DNA of 64,000 nt, taken from contig SVEG01000003.1 of the NCBI GenBank assembly GCA_015057505.1, positions 1-64,000 of the forward strand, in the 5' to 3' direction. Positions 17,858 to 27,744 of this stretch are shown one piece after another. Origin of the DNA: Lachnospiraceae bacterium. GTDB lineage: Bacteria; Bacillota; Clostridia; Lachnospirales; Lachnospiraceae. A program made the position numbers and the translations under genes. Numbering within the stretch: position 1 is the stretch's first letter; every line of letters begins with the position of its first letter. Under the pieces are notes generated by a model. That model ran no database searches, had not been told where the DNA came from, and worked only from the letters and a program-made list of their open reading frames with translations.

Positions 17858-19261
17858 TTGATAAAGAGTAATCAGCAGTTACTTAATAGAATACATGTTG
17901 TTTTGGATGCGATAGTTATTATTGTGTCCTATTTGCTTGCGTATTATATAAGAATTGGTTCGCCGATTTTTCCGGAGGTGGCACAGGGGCTTTCTTTTGG
18001 CTACTATATATTTGCGCTTGCTGTTTTAACACCTTTTTATCTTATATTGTATTCTGTCTGCCAGTTGTATGTGTCCAAGCGTTTACAGGGTAGAAGGCAG
18101 GAACTTGCCAACCTTGTAAAGGCCAATACAATAGGTATAGCAGTATTTATCATTATCCTGTTCTTCCTTGAATGGACACATTTTTCGAGGCAGATGATGT
18201 TTATTTTTTATTGTATTAACATTGTGCTTGGGACATTGGAGAGAAATGCACTCCGCTATGTACTTAATTCCATGCGTGCGAGAGATTATAATCTTAAGCA
18301 TATTATGCTTGTGGGATACAGCCGTGCGGCAGAAGGTTATATTGACAGACTCAGAGAGACACCGGAGCTCGGCTATAGGATTCACGGAATCCTTGATAAT
18401 CTTAAGGGTAAAGGAACAGCCTATAAGGGAATAGAGGTAATCGGTGATTTGGGAGAACTTGAGCATATTCTTGAAGAGAATTCTCTTGATGAAATTGTTA
18501 TTACGCTTGGACTTTCGGAGTACGATTATCTTGAGAGCATTGTTGCACAGTGTGAGAAATCGGGCGTTCATACGAAGTTTATTCCAGATTATAACAATAT
18601 AATTCCTACGAAGCCGTATACTGAGGATTTTATGGGGCTTCCCGTTATCAACATAAGGAATGTTCCGCTTACGAATACCGGTAACAAATTTATTAAGAGA
18701 AGTTTTGATATTATTGTTGGTGTTTTGGCGGCAATTATTTTCTCGCCGGTTATGCTTGTTACGGCGATTCTTGTAAAATGTACTTCAAAGGGACCGATTA
18801 TTTACGCACAGGACAGAGTTGGTTTACATAACAGACCGTTCCGCATGTACAAGTTCCGTTCAATGGAAGTGCAGAGAGAGCAGGACGAGAAGGGTAAATG
18901 GACGCAAAAAAATGATCCGAGAGTAACTGGGGTCGGTAAGGTTATAAGACGCTTAAGTATTGACGAACTTCCACAGCTTTTTAATGTTATTAAGGGTGAG
19001 ATGAGTCTTGTGGGACCAAGACCTGAGAGACCGTTTTTTGTGGAGAAGTTTAAAGAGGAGATTCCGCGTTACATGGTTAAACACCAGGTTCGTCCCGGTA
19101 TGACTGGATGGGCACAGATTAAGGGGTATCGTGGAGATACTTCCATCAGGAAGCGTATAGAATGTGACTTGTATTACATCGAGAACTGGACACTTGGACT
19201 TGATATAAAGATTATGTTTTTGACAGTTTTCAAGGGCTTTATCAATAAAAATGCTTATTAG
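17858..19261 (+). CDS. Undecaprenyl-phosphate sugar-1-phosphate transferase (priming enzyme)
   Basis: A 467-residue WbaP/EpsL-type polyprenyl glycosylphosphotransferase. Four to five N-terminal membrane helices are followed by a CoA-binding-like Rossmann region (HIMLVGYSRAAEGYI) and the catalytic C-terminal domain with KRSFDIIVG, YKFRSM, DELPQLFNV, SLVGPRPE and RPGMTGWAQI. The start is TTG with AAGGAGC 7 bases upstream. It starts repeat-unit assembly by placing a sugar phosphate on undecaprenyl phosphate. It is encoded downstream of the transferases in the same operon. Confidence 0.92.
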   Translation: MIKSNQQLLNRIHVVLDAIVIIVSYLLAYYIRIGSPIFPEVAQGLSFGYYIFALAVLTPFYLILYSVCQLYVSKRLQGRRQELANLVKANTIGIAVFIIILFFLEWTHFSRQMMFIFYCINIVLGTLERNALRYVLNSMRARDYNLKHIMLVGYSRAAEGYIDRLRETPELGYRIHGILDNLKGKGTAYKGIEVIGDLGELEHILEENSLDEIVITLGLSEYDYLESIVAQCEKSGVHTKFIPDYNNIIPTKPYTEDFMGLPVINIRNVPLTNTGNKFIKRSFDIIVGVLAAIIFSPVMLVTAILVKCTSKGPIIYAQDRVGLHNRPFRMYKFRSMEVQREQDEKGKWTQKNDPRVTGVGKVIRRLSIDELPQLFNVIKGEMSLVGPRPERPFFVEKFKEEIPRYMVKHQVRPGMTGWAQIKGYRGDTSIRKRIECDLYYIENWTLGLDIKIMFLTVFKGFINKNAY

Positions 19262-19269
19262 GAGACGAT

Positions 19270-20052
19270 ATGGAGTTAAGAGAGCAAATCATCGGCGCAG
19301 TGCGTGACTGCGCCGAAATTATTATTACTGCACATGATATAGAGGCAGGAATTGAAGAAAAAGACGGGGCGGCCAATTTTGTTACGAAGTATGACAAAAA
19401 GGTACAGGACGAGTTGTTTAAAAGACTTAAGAGTATACTTCCCGAGGCACATCTTGTTGGGGAAGAGGAATCGGAGCATGACAATGTAGATTTGGGCTAT
19501 GCTTTTATTGTTGATCCGATTGACGGAACGACCAATTTTATTAAGGATTATAAAATGAGTGCAATCTCGGTGGGTCTTCTTAAAGACGGAAAGCCTTATA
19601 TAGGTGTGGTTTATAACCCATATCTTAAGGAAATGTTTTCAGCAGAGGCAGGCAAGGGTGCATGGCTTAATGGGGATGCTATTCAGGTGTCGAATAAGGA
19701 GCTTTCGGAGGGTTTAGTACTTTTTGGTACTTCTCCATATAACAGGCAACTTGCGGATGTGACTTTTGATTATATGAGAAAGCTTTATGATGTTTCGCTG
19801 GATGTAAGAAGAAGCGGTTCTGCTGCACTTGATCTTTGCAGTATTGCGGCAGGCAGGGCAGAAGTGTATTTTGAGATGATACTGTCGCCGTGGGATTTTG
19901 CGGCAGGCGCACTTATCGTAACAGAAGCCGGTGGTGTAGTATCCACGCTTGATAGGGAAGAACTCTGTTACGATAAGAAATGTTCAATGCTTGCGGCAGG
20001 GAAGTGTGCGTATGCGCAGGTGCCGGGGATAAGTTATAAAAATAGTCCGTGA
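19270..20052 (+). CDS. Inositol-monophosphatase-family phosphatase
   Basis: A 260-residue metal-dependent phosphatase. It has the metal-site motifs GEEES (about residue 64), DPIDGTTNF (about 80-88) and the C-terminal WDFAAGALIVTEAGG. The substrate could be inositol phosphate, a sugar phosphate or 3',5'-bisphosphate nucleotide; the operon context favours a sugar phosphate made for the polysaccharide. AGGAGACGAT precedes ATG. It is the last gene of the operon and ends at the large palindrome. Confidence 0.9.
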   Translation: MELREQIIGAVRDCAEIIITAHDIEAGIEEKDGAANFVTKYDKKVQDELFKRLKSILPEAHLVGEEESEHDNVDLGYAFIVDPIDGTTNFIKDYKMSAISVGLLKDGKPYIGVVYNPYLKEMFSAEAGKGAWLNGDAIQVSNKELSEGLVLFGTSPYNRQLADVTFDYMRKLYDVSLDVRRSGSAALDLCSIAAGRAEVYFEMILSPWDFAAGALIVTEAGGVVSTLDREELCYDKKCSMLAAGKCAYAQVPGISYKNSP

Positions 20053-20245
20053 GGATTTGGCTGTTAAAATAAATATAAGGTTTTATGGCACGCTTTCGCT
20101 ATGAGAAAACCCTAGTGCTACTAAGCTTGCGCGACGAAACGATAAGTGTATCGGATATATTACTCTTTGGGTTTCGCCTCGCTCGCTAAGTGGCGAGGGT
20201 TTTCAAATGCCATAAAACCTTATTTTATTTTAACAGCCAAATCCT
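20052..20245. repeat. Large palindromic element E1 between convergent genes
   Basis: Arms 20052-20090 and 20208-20245 are inverted copies with a 1-base indel. They enclose a core (about 20086-20212) that folds on itself through GAAAACCCT (20105-20113) and AGGGTTTTC (20196-20204), then CTAAGC/GCTTAG-like and CGAAAC/GTTTCG pairings. T runs follow on both outer sides (CTATTTTTTT on plus, ATTTTTATAA on minus), so it can end both flanking transcripts. The core is homologous to element E2 near 42.0 kb; the arms are not. Confidence 0.8.
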
Positions 20246-20265
20246 TATGAACTATTTTTTTATTA

Positions 20266-21474
20266 TTATACCGGGTCTTGCGATTTGTTTTTGGTGATTA
20301 TCGCAATCACTTTAAAAATAAGAATAATAAGCACAAATAAAACTGCGCCAAGTAAAAATGTACTGTAATCCAAGTAGTCATATTTTTTGTAGCTTGGATT
20401 GGAAATAGAAACATCATAGATTACATAACTTACGGTATGAGCCGAGGCGCAGAGTGTAACGCAGGGTATCAGAAGCAAGTTGCGCAGACCGTAAAATGCA
20501 AGCTTTTTGCGGTCATCTGTAGATTTTATAACAAATACAAGAAAGACGATGACACTAAAGAACAGCAGGCTAAATGCTAAAAGTTCTACAATAATGTAAA
20601 AAGCGGATTCACCGACATATGACGGTGAAGCAAAGTACGGAGCAATAATTAATAGCAGTCCTCCAAGTACAACTGCACCAAATTGAAACAGATTCATCCG
20701 GAAAACTGTCGGATTTTTTGCTTTTTGGGATGCACTATATGGAATACCGGTTATCCATGCGGAGTAGGGTTCTTTTGTCGTGAAAAATAGCAGTGCCAAC
20801 CCTAAAGCGATTACCGGCACAAAAATTGTAAAATAGTAGCCTGAAGAAACTACGGCGCCGATATAGTTTGTTTTATTGATTGTAAGCGGTACAGACAACA
20901 CTATAACGGCAATTATTGTAAAGAATGCCACAAATGAAAAAAAGGAAAGACTTTTGTTAAATCTGTCTGTTAATGCTTTGTCAGCATTTTCAAACAGCTC
21001 GTTGTCGGTTTTGACATCCTTAAGTCTGTTGGTTGCAATAACCGTTATAACGAATGCCGCAGTTTCAAAAAGCATAAGCACTGCGAATCCGACAATCGGA
21101 CGATAAAAGCCGTAGGAAATGCCGAGCATACATATATAACCGACTACGGCAAGAGCAACTGATATGAGTATTGTTGTCTTGAAGCTTGAAACAGAACGGT
21201 TAATAAGTACCTTAATTTGTTTATCAACTTTTGGCTCGTTTTTTTCAGGTGTAAAATTATCAAGAATGCGTTCGCCTTTGAGAAGCTCATCGCATGTTAC
21301 GCCAAACATCTCTGCAAGTGCAGGAATTAAAGTAAGGTCAGGTGCACACTCGTCACGTTCCCAACGGCTGATTGCTTTGTTGGATACATTGAGTCTGTCG
21401 GCAACATCCTGCTGCGTCATGCCGTTTGCTTTTCTTAAGGCCGCTAAAAATTGTCCCATTGATTTTTTATTCAT
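20266..21474 (-). CDS. XRE-family regulator with multi-helix membrane domain
   Basis: A 402-residue protein. An N-terminal helix-turn-helix (MGQFLAALRKANGMTQQDVADRLNVSNKAISRWERD region, residues about 5-65) is fused to a membrane part with about eight hydrophobic segments starting near residue 95. The start at 21474 has GGAGG just upstream; the frame extension to 21546 lacks a site and precedes the helix-turn-helix. Such XRE-membrane fusions are common in Clostridia; the signal sensed is unknown. It is transcribed alone and converges on the polysaccharide operon. Confidence 0.85.
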   Translation of the reverse strand: MNKKSMGQFLAALRKANGMTQQDVADRLNVSNKAISRWERDECAPDLTLIPALAEMFGVTCDELLKGERILDNFTPEKNEPKVDKQIKVLINRSVSSFKTTILISVALAVVGYICMLGISYGFYRPIVGFAVLMLFETAAFVITVIATNRLKDVKTDNELFENADKALTDRFNKSLSFFSFVAFFTIIAVIVLSVPLTINKTNYIGAVVSSGYYFTIFVPVIALGLALLFFTTKEPYSAWITGIPYSASQKAKNPTVFRMNLFQFGAVVLGGLLLIIAPYFASPSYVGESAFYIIVELLAFSLLFFSVIVFLVFVIKSTDDRKKLAFYGLRNLLLIPCVTLCASAHTVSYVIYDVSISNPSYKKYDYLDYSTFLLGAVLFVLIILIFKVIAIITKNKSQDPV

Positions 21475-21591
21475 ACTATACCTCCAAAATGATATTTGAT
21501 TTTGATGCCATTCTACAAAATTGACACAAAAATCAAAAGCCCGCATACCGGAAATTTGTCTCGGAAAGTGAGAATATTAGATATGGCGCGT

Positions 21592-21630
21592 GAAAAAGAT
21601 GATTATATGCGTTGTTCGCATATAATCATC
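21592..21630 (-). terminator. Intrinsic terminator of the lipoprotein gene
   Basis: The perfect 14-bp stem GATGATTATATGCG/CGCATATAATCATC is followed on the minus strand by TTTTTCA. Confidence 0.9.
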
Positions 21631-21644
21631 CTAAGATTTGGTTA

Positions 21645-22340
21645 TTAATTTGCTATACGAGTACGGGCTGTCTCAAGCTCGATTACTTCACCGTCATTAA
21701 ATACGATTTTGAGTACGGAGATAAGATACATTTTGCCGAGAATCTCTTCGCGTTTTTCATCGGTGTAGCTTTCAAAAATGTAGTGCTCTGTAGTACAGGG
21801 AATCTTGCACTGTGCACCGGATAAAAGTGTTACAACCATATCTGATATCGGAGTTCCCGGAAGTGTTGATGAATATGTAGGTGTCTCGGAACCTTCTTCA
21901 GGAGGCGTAATTGTTATTACGATTGTCTTGGATACCGGATAGCCTCTGAAATTGACTGTGTAAGTAGCATTGTAGACACCGGGAACGTTCGGACGGACAT
22001 TAGAAGTATTTACATATACCTCCGTGATCTCCGTATCCCCCTCACCTTCAATAACAAGATTACCAAGGTAATCGATTGAACTTCCTGCCGGTACAGAAAG
22101 GTTGGAAGCTTTGAGTGTCGGAAGGTCAACTCCTGCGGGAGGGGTGTGGGTCTCAGAAGGATCTATTGTGGAAATACCCGGATAATGTATGGAAGTAGGC
22201 TGCAAAATTGCTGTGGCTGTAGGTACAATAACAGTACTTATGGTTGTCTGATGCGGAAGGCATCCGCACCCCATCGCCGATGAAACAAAAACAGTCACAC
22301 AGGCAACAGCAAGAATTCTTTTTAAATATATTTTTCTCAT
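21645..22340 (-). CDS. Lipoprotein with Ig-like (DUF5011-type) domain
   Basis: A 231-residue lipoprotein. The signal sequence ends with a lipobox-like SSAMGC, so lipidation of Cys25 is likely. A Pro/Thr-rich linker follows. Residues about 85-150 resemble a bacterial Ig-like DUF5011 domain (VPAGSSIDYLGNL ... PGVYNATYTVNFRGYPVSKTI). The C-terminal 70 residues are of unknown type. AAGGAG precedes ATG. No binding partner is evident; it is divergent from htrA. Confidence 0.8.
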   Translation of the reverse strand: MRKIYLKRILAVACVTVFVSSAMGCGCLPHQTTISTVIVPTATAILQPTSIHYPGISTIDPSETHTPPAGVDLPTLKASNLSVPAGSSIDYLGNLVIEGEGDTEITEVYVNTSNVRPNVPGVYNATYTVNFRGYPVSKTIVITITPPEEGSETPTYSSTLPGTPISDMVVTLLSGAQCKIPCTTEHYIFESYTDEKREEILGKMYLISVLKIVFNDGEVIELETARTRIAN

Positions 22341-22577
22341 AAAATCATACTCCTTATATTATTATAGAAGAGTTTGCAGGGCAAACTTCTAAAACTATAA
22401 CTAGGTTATGATTATAGAATAAATGATTTTTATGATAGTGTCAATAACGTCTGATTACATAACCGGAATCGATAAGTGTGAAATTCTTTCAAATAATCTT
22501 AATATTTTTATCACAGATTGAACACAATTGCTTAGTAAACTAAGGATAATCCAAGATGGATTTAAGGAGGTTTTAAT

Positions 22578-23918
22578 ATGTACGATAACGAGAATATGAA
22601 CAGGGAAGAGAATAAGGTTATGGGTAATGTTGAGAATACAGAAAAGCCGGAAAGCAGTTTTTATAATGCTTACGCAGAAAATGCATATTCGGAGACGATA
22701 GTTGCTAAGCCAACAAGGAAAAAAAATAAGATCGGTAAGGTTCTTGGTATTGTTGCGGCGGCGATTGGTTGCGGTGCAGTTGCAGGAGCGATTTTTTTCT
22801 GTGTGAATTATGGACTTAATACATTATTTAAAGAGGATGACAAAGGTGTTGTCGATTATAAAATTCCGGTATCCGTGTCTGTAGGTACGTCTGATTCAGG
22901 TGATGGTACAAGTCTTGTTATGGATGCATCAGATGCGGCGGAGGCGGTTATGCCTGCGGTAGTTGCTGTAACCAGTACAATAAGCGAGGAACTCTATTAT
23001 TACGGACGTTTTAGTCTCGGTACTCAGGAATATGAGTCAAGCGGTTCGGGAATCATCGTTGGACAGAGTGATACAGAGATTCTTATCGTTACCAATAACC
23101 ATGTTATTGAGGATAACAGCGGTGTAATGATTACCTTTATAGATGATAAAGTAGTTCCTGCAGTTGTAAAAGGCGCGGTTCCTAATATGGATATAGCAGT
23201 TCTTGCGGTTGCAACAAAGGATATCGAGAAGGAGACTCTTGAGCAGATAAGAGTTGCCAAGCTTGGTAATTCAGACAATTTACGACTTGGAGAGAGAGTA
23301 ATTGCTATCGGTAATGCACTTGGTCTTGGACAGTCCGTAACACAGGGTGGTATCAGTGCCATCGGAAGAAGCATTACGGTTGATAATGTTACATTTGATA
23401 ATATGCTTCAGACAGATGCGGCAATTAATTCCGGTAACAGCGGCGGTGCACTTATTAATGTCCATGGTGAGGTGATCGGCGTTAATTCAGCTAAGTACAG
23501 CTCTACAGGTGTCGAGGGTATCGGCTATGCAATTCCGATTTCATCGGTTGTAGACCTTATTAACGAGCTTATGAACCGTGAGACAAGAGAGATTGTTCCG
23601 GAGGACGAGAGAGGCGTTATCGGAATCGGTGGATATGCCGTAACAAGTGACGGACAGCAGTATTACGGAACTCCGGCAGGTGTTATTATCCAGTACGTGG
23701 AGGAAGGTAGTGCAGCAGAAAAGGCAGGTCTTCAGCAGTTCGATATTATTACAAAGTTTGACGGACAGAGCGTTACTTCCGTGGAAGATATTCAGGATTT
23801 GCTTCAGTATTACAGAGCTGGTGAGAAGGTAACAATTACGATTGCATATCAGGAGAATCGTAAATATGTGGAACATGATATAGAGATTACTCTTGGCAAG
23901 GCGACAAGTACAAAGTAG
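22578..23918 (+). CDS. Membrane-anchored HtrA/DegP-type serine protease
   Basis: A 446-residue protein with a cytoplasmic N-terminus of about 50 residues, one transmembrane helix (about 52-76), a trypsin-like domain and a C-terminal PDZ domain (about 345-435). The catalytic triad is H175 (TNNHVIE), D205 (NMDIAVL) and S288 (GNSGGAL), all present. It acts outside the membrane in quality control of exported proteins. AAGGAGG lies upstream of ATG and a strong terminator follows, so it is a single-gene unit. Confidence 0.95.
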   Translation: MYDNENMNREENKVMGNVENTEKPESSFYNAYAENAYSETIVAKPTRKKNKIGKVLGIVAAAIGCGAVAGAIFFCVNYGLNTLFKEDDKGVVDYKIPVSVSVGTSDSGDGTSLVMDASDAAEAVMPAVVAVTSTISEELYYYGRFSLGTQEYESSGSGIIVGQSDTEILIVTNNHVIEDNSGVMITFIDDKVVPAVVKGAVPNMDIAVLAVATKDIEKETLEQIRVAKLGNSDNLRLGERVIAIGNALGLGQSVTQGGISAIGRSITVDNVTFDNMLQTDAAINSGNSGGALINVHGEVIGVNSAKYSSTGVEGIGYAIPISSVVDLINELMNRETREIVPEDERGVIGIGGYAVTSDGQQYYGTPAGVIIQYVEEGSAAEKAGLQQFDIITKFDGQSVTSVEDIQDLLQYYRAGEKVTITIAYQENRKYVEHDIEITLGKATSTK

Positions 23919-23924
23919 ATTTGA

Positions 23925-23953
23925 GGCAGGGGATTTAGTCCTCTGCCTTTTTT
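23925..23953 (+). terminator. Intrinsic terminator of the HtrA gene
   Basis: GGCAGGGGA/TCCTCTGCC stem with a TTTAG loop and six T residues. Confidence 0.9.
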
Positions 23954-24005
23954 ATAAAACTTCGGATTACGAAGTTGTCTGCACAAACTCTTTTTGCTTG
24001 GGGCA

Positions 24006-24034
24006 TTGCAAAGTTTATGCAAATGTGGTTTAAT
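24006..24034 (+). promoter_or_regulatory. Candidate promoter of the Nudix gene
   Basis: TTGCAA, a 17-bp spacer and TTTAAT, about 60 bp before the start. Confidence 0.5.
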
Positions 24035-24093
24035 TAAAGTAGGTAAAGATTATTATATGCTGGGAATTTAATTCGTCACGGAAGGTGATTTAT

Positions 24094-24606
24094 ATGAAGT
24101 TATTGGCGATATTTGATTCGAAGAATTATGATAATACGACTTCTATATTTGAGAAGTATAACCCGCGCGCTATTATTATGCGTGACGGAAAGCTTGCAAT
24201 GCAACGAAGTAAGAACGGCATATATAAGATACCCGGTGGCGGAAGAGAAGGCGATGAGTCATTTCTGGATACGCTTGTAAGAGAGGTAAGCGAAGAGACC
24301 GGACTTGTTGTCAAAGAGACGTCAGTTTATGAACTTGGTGAGATAACGGAGATAAGGCAGGATATTTTTGATGAGACAGTCAAATATATATGTCATTCAC
24401 TGTTTTATTATTGTGAGATTGAAGATGAGCAGAGAGAGCTTAATCTGACTGCCAGCGAGAGGGAAAAAGGTTTTTATGTCGAGTGGGCTACGCCACAGGA
24501 GATTTATAATAATAATATTGCATTAAGTAGTGAACCCTGGATAATGAGGGATACGGCATTTATAAAGATGATAATTGACGGAGAGGTTGTACTTCCCGAT
24601 AAATAG
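24094..24606 (+). CDS. Nudix hydrolase
   Basis: A 170-residue protein with a complete Nudix box: G-x5-E-x7-REV-x-EE-x-GL at about residues 49-71 (GGREGDE ... REVSEETGL). The family cleaves nucleoside diphosphates linked to another group; the substrate is unknown. The start is ATG at 24094 with GGAAGGTGAT upstream; the in-frame GTG at 24085 lies inside that site. Confidence 0.9.
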   Translation: MKLLAIFDSKNYDNTTSIFEKYNPRAIIMRDGKLAMQRSKNGIYKIPGGGREGDESFLDTLVREVSEETGLVVKETSVYELGEITEIRQDIFDETVKYICHSLFYYCEIEDEQRELNLTASEREKGFYVEWATPQEIYNNNIALSSEPWIMRDTAFIKMIIDGEVVLPDK

Positions 24607-24670
24607 GAATATTGTAAAATAGCAGTTTACATAAGACACGCTTTAATTATAGGGATTTGGAGGTGATTGC

Positions 24671-25177
24671 ATGGGTATTAACGGATTAGGATACGGAATG
24701 TATATGATGCCTGCACAGAGCATGGGCTATGATGCAGTTGTGGGAGCAAGAGGAACCGAAACAGTAGGTAAGACCGGTGTTGACGCTACAGGTATGGGTG
24801 GCAAGGGCGTAAGTGCTTCGGGTGAATGTCAGACCTGTAAGAATCGCAAGTATGTTGATGGTTCTAATGAAGGTAATGTTTCCTTTAAGACACCCGCGCA
24901 TATTTCACCTGAGAATTCCGCGGCAGCAGTGCGTTCTCATGAGCAGGAGCATGTTGCCAATGCAAGAGCAAAGGGTAGCAAGGAGAATGCAGAGCTTGTC
25001 TCTGCGAATGTAAGACTTCACACGGCAGTATGTCCGGAATGCGGCAGGGCTTATGTTTCGGGCGGAGTTACGACAACTACGATAAAGTATACCAATGAAG
25101 AGAATCCGTATACTAAGATGCAGAAGGCTATGGACGCCGATGCGGTTGCGGGAAGTTTTGTTGATATGGCAGGTTAG
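24671..25177 (+). CDS. SprA-related putative zinc metalloprotease
   Basis: A 168-residue protein with a glycine-rich N-terminus, a Cys pair (C53/C56 in [13 protein letters not shown]), the zinc-protease signature HEQEH (H90, E91, H94) and a second Cys pair (C121/C124 in CPECG). This matches the SprA-related family (putative metalloprotease CJM1_0395 type), where a DGSN-x-GVSFK-like stretch precedes the HExxH helix; here [13 protein letters not shown] is seen. The substrate and role are unknown. GGAGGTGAT precedes ATG. No signal peptide is visible, so it is probably cytoplasmic. Confidence 0.8.
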   Translation: MGINGLGYGMYMMPAQSMGYDAVVGARGTETVGKTGVDATGMGGKGVSASGECQTCKNRKYVDGSNEGNVSFKTPAHISPENSAAAVRSHEQEHVANARAKGSKENAELVSANVRLHTAVCPECGRAYVSGGVTTTTIKYTNEENPYTKMQKAMDADAVAGSFVDMAG

Positions 25178-25187
25178 AGAGGTAATT

Positions 25188-26018
25188 ATGTTTAAAATAG
25201 GTGGATTTGTGTCTGCCTCTAAGGGATATCTGCATATGGGTAAAGATGCGGTTATGATTGGAGGCAACACGTTTCAGTTTTTTACGAGGAATCCGAGAGG
25301 CGGTAAGGCCAAGGATTTGGATATGGAAGATTTACGCGCGTATCTGGAGTTTGCACAAGCAGAGGGAATTGGAACAATTCTTGCGCATGCACCTTATACG
25401 CTTAATTTATGCTCAAAGGACGAGTCAATACGTGAATTTGGGAAGGAAATGATGAAGGATGACCTTGCGCGCCTTGAGAATATTCCGGGAACACTTTATA
25501 ATTTCCATCCGGGCAGTCATGTCGGACAGGGCGTTGAGGTCGGTATAGACTATATTGCTGAGGCGCTCAATGAATTATTGAGACCGGAGCAGACAACAAC
25601 AGTGCTACTTGAGACGATGGCAGGTAAGGGCTCCGAGATAGGTGGCAGATTTGAAGAACTTAGAGCAATTATTGATAAAGTGAAATTGCAGGATAAAATG
25701 GGTGTTTGCCTTGATACCTGTCACATCTATGATGGTGGTTACGATATAGTGGAGCATCTTGATGACGTGCTTGATGAGTTTGACAGGGTAATTGGTCTTT
25801 GCAGGCTTAAAGCAGTGCATCTTAACGATAGCATGAACCCTATGGGAAGCCACAAGGACAGACATCAGAAGCTTGGTGAAGGTTCACTCGGACTTGAAGC
25901 AATCGGCAGAATAATTAATAATGATAGGCTTCGTGATTTGCCGTTTTTACTCGAGACACCCAACGAGCTTGATGGTTACGCAAGAGAAATATCAATGTTA
26001 AAGGAACTTAGGAAATGA
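25188..26018 (+). CDS. nfo: Endonuclease IV (AP endonuclease)
   Basis: A 276-residue TIM-barrel AP endonuclease acting in base-excision repair. Metal-ligand motifs of the family are visible: [63 protein letters not shown] and LETPNE. The start at 25188 has GAGAGG upstream and 10 bases separate it from the metalloprotease gene; the longer frame runs into that gene. The next gene overlaps by 4 bases. Confidence 0.93.
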   Translation: MFKIGGFVSASKGYLHMGKDAVMIGGNTFQFFTRNPRGGKAKDLDMEDLRAYLEFAQAEGIGTILAHAPYTLNLCSKDESIREFGKEMMKDDLARLENIPGTLYNFHPGSHVGQGVEVGIDYIAEALNELLRPEQTTTVLLETMAGKGSEIGGRFEELRAIIDKVKLQDKMGVCLDTCHIYDGGYDIVEHLDDVLDEFDRVIGLCRLKAVHLNDSMNPMGSHKDRHQKLGEGSLGLEAIGRIINNDRLRDLPFLLETPNELDGYAREISMLKELRK

Positions 26019-27235
26019 TTTCAGGAAGAAAAGGTTTTACTGTAAAACATACGCTTTTTGCGTCATATATTGCCTATGTGGTACAGGCAATAGTTATTAA
26101 TTTTGTGCCGCTTTTGTTTGTTACATTTCAGAAGGATTATGGTCTTACTTTAGAAATGCTTACGCTTATCGTAACCATTAATTTTATAATGCAGCTTACG
26201 ATAGATGCAGTGTCTGTGTTTTTGATAGACAGGCTCGGATACAGGCTTATGGTAGTGCTGGCACATGTGACGGCAACGCTCGGACTTGTGGGACTTGCAT
26301 TTTTGCCGGAGCTTCTGGCTCCTAATTATTATGTGGGAATCTTGATTTCAACACTTATGTATGCAATCGGAGGCGGCCTTATCGAGGTTGTAATAAGCCC
26401 TATAGTTGAAGCATGTCCGACAGAGGGAAAGTCCGCAACGATGAGTCTCTTGCACTCGTTTTACAGTTGGGGTATGGCAATTGTAGCACTTGTATCCGCT
26501 GTGTTTTTTGCGGTTTTCGGAGTGGAAAACTGGAAAATACTTTCGTGTATTTGGGCACTTGTCCCGTTTTTTAACGGTATTTTATATGCACTTGTTCCGC
26601 TCTATGAACTTAATCCTGAAGGCGGTCAAAAGGGTGTTACCGGACTTTTTAAGATGAAATTTTTCTGGCTCATGCTTGTGCTTATGTTCGGTGCAGGTGC
26701 GGCAGAGCAGGCAATCAGCCAGTGGGCGTCAGCATATTCCGAGGTAGAGCTTGGAATCTCCAAAGCAATCGGAGATATTGCAGGCCCCTGTGCATTCGGA
26801 ATTCTCATGGGAAGTTCAAGAGTATTTTATGCGAAGTTCAGTAAGAAGCTTAAGCTTTCTAAATTCATGCTTGTGTCAGCTTTCCTTTGTCTTGCAAGTT
26901 ATTTTCTTGCGGCATTTTCGCCGATACCCGTTCTCGGACTTCTCGGTTGTGCAATCTGTGGTCTGGCAGTCGGAATCATGTGGCCCGGTACCTACAGTCT
27001 TGCGGCAGGCGCCATAAAAAACGGCGGTACTGCGATGTTTGCGATTCTGGCACTTGCTGGTGATGCGGGCTGTACATTCGGACCGACGCTTGTGGGCTTC
27101 GTATCAGGAATGTTTGAGGAGAATATCAGAATAGGTTTTCTTACTGCGGCAGTTTTCCCGGCGGTGATTATAGTTGGGGTTATTATATACAACCGTTTCA
27201 AAGCTAAAATTAAGAGGGAGAATAAAGAAGAGTGA
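26015..27235 (+). CDS. MFS transporter
   Basis: A 406-residue transporter with about 12 hydrophobic segments, organised as two six-helix halves separated by a cytoplasmic loop near residue 205 ([11 protein letters not shown]). ATGA overlap with nfo suggests coupled translation. The substrate is not predictable; the sequence resembles sugar or small-metabolite MFS permeases. Confidence 0.85.
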   Translation: MISGRKGFTVKHTLFASYIAYVVQAIVINFVPLLFVTFQKDYGLTLEMLTLIVTINFIMQLTIDAVSVFLIDRLGYRLMVVLAHVTATLGLVGLAFLPELLAPNYYVGILISTLMYAIGGGLIEVVISPIVEACPTEGKSATMSLLHSFYSWGMAIVALVSAVFFAVFGVENWKILSCIWALVPFFNGILYALVPLYELNPEGGQKGVTGLFKMKFFWLMLVLMFGAGAAEQAISQWASAYSEVELGISKAIGDIAGPCAFGILMGSSRVFYAKFSKKLKLSKFMLVSAFLCLASYFLAAFSPIPVLGLLGCAICGLAVGIMWPGTYSLAAGAIKNGGTAMFAILALAGDAGCTFGPTLVGFVSGMFEENIRIGFLTAAVFPAVIIVGVIIYNRFKAKIKRENKEE

Positions 27236-27594
27236 AATTAAGAAATGTTCTGATTGTCGTAAAGGATATAGAAAAATCAAAGCAGTTTTATCATGATTTG
27301 TTTGGTTTGGAAGTTGTGCTTGACAACGACGGCAACATGATTTTGACAGAAGGACTTGTGCTTCAGGACGAGAAAATCTGGAGAGAGTTTCTTGGTAAAG
27401 ATGTAGTCCTCGAAAACAATTCCTGTGAGCTGTATTTTGAGGAAGATGATATAGAATTGTTTGTTGAAAAATTGGAGAAGTTGTATCCAACAATTCAATA
27501 TGTCAACAGACTTATGACGCATAGCTGGGGACAGAAGGTTGTCCGTTTCTATGATTTGGATGGGAATCTGATTGAGGTTGGCACGCCGGTGTAG
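27232..27594 (+). CDS. VOC-family (glyoxalase/bleomycin-resistance-like) protein
   Basis: A 120-residue single vicinal-oxygen-chelate fold: [27 protein letters not shown] at the start and FYDLDGNLIEVG at the end, with a glutamate metal ligand. The GTG start overlaps the MFS stop (GTGA), with GAGGGAG upstream. Reaction unknown. Confidence 0.85.
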   Translation: MKLRNVLIVVKDIEKSKQFYHDLFGLEVVLDNDGNMILTEGLVLQDEKIWREFLGKDVVLENNSCELYFEEDDIELFVEKLEKLYPTIQYVNRLMTHSWGQKVVRFYDLDGNLIEVGTPV

Positions 27595-27629
27595 TGTGTA
27601 TAAATTTGAAGTTCTTTAAGATGATAAAT

Positions 27630-27667
27630 ATGGCTCAGAATCTGAAAAGGTTCTGGGTCATTTTTTC
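27630..27667 (+). terminator. Intrinsic terminator after the VOC gene
   Basis: TGGCTCAGAA/TTCTGGGTCA stem (with G-U pairs) and six T residues. Confidence 0.85.
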
Positions 27668-27710
27668 ATATCCCATTTAATTAATTATTCAAAAAACTTA
27701 CCACAATCTA

Positions 27711-27741
27711 TTGACCTTGTCGCAACGTCAAGGTTTATAAT
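27711..27741 (+). promoter_or_regulatory. MerR-type promoter with 19-bp spacer and operator dyad
   Basis: TTGACC (27711-27716) and TATAAT (27736-27741) are separated by 19 bp, the over-long spacing that MerR-family activators untwist. Inside it lies the dyad ACCTTG (27714-27719) / CAAGGT (27729-27734). The next gene encodes a MerR-type protein, so autoregulation is expected. Confidence 0.85.
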
Positions 27742-27744
27742 GTC

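Noticed and set aside
18083-18571. 162-codon minus-strand frame
   Set aside because: Antisense to the priming transferase; no start signal or family resemblance.
22518-22550. Promoter before the HtrA gene (TTGAAC ... GATAAT)
   Set aside because: The spacing of 21 bp is too long and the alternative -10 boxes are poor, so no promoter was called.
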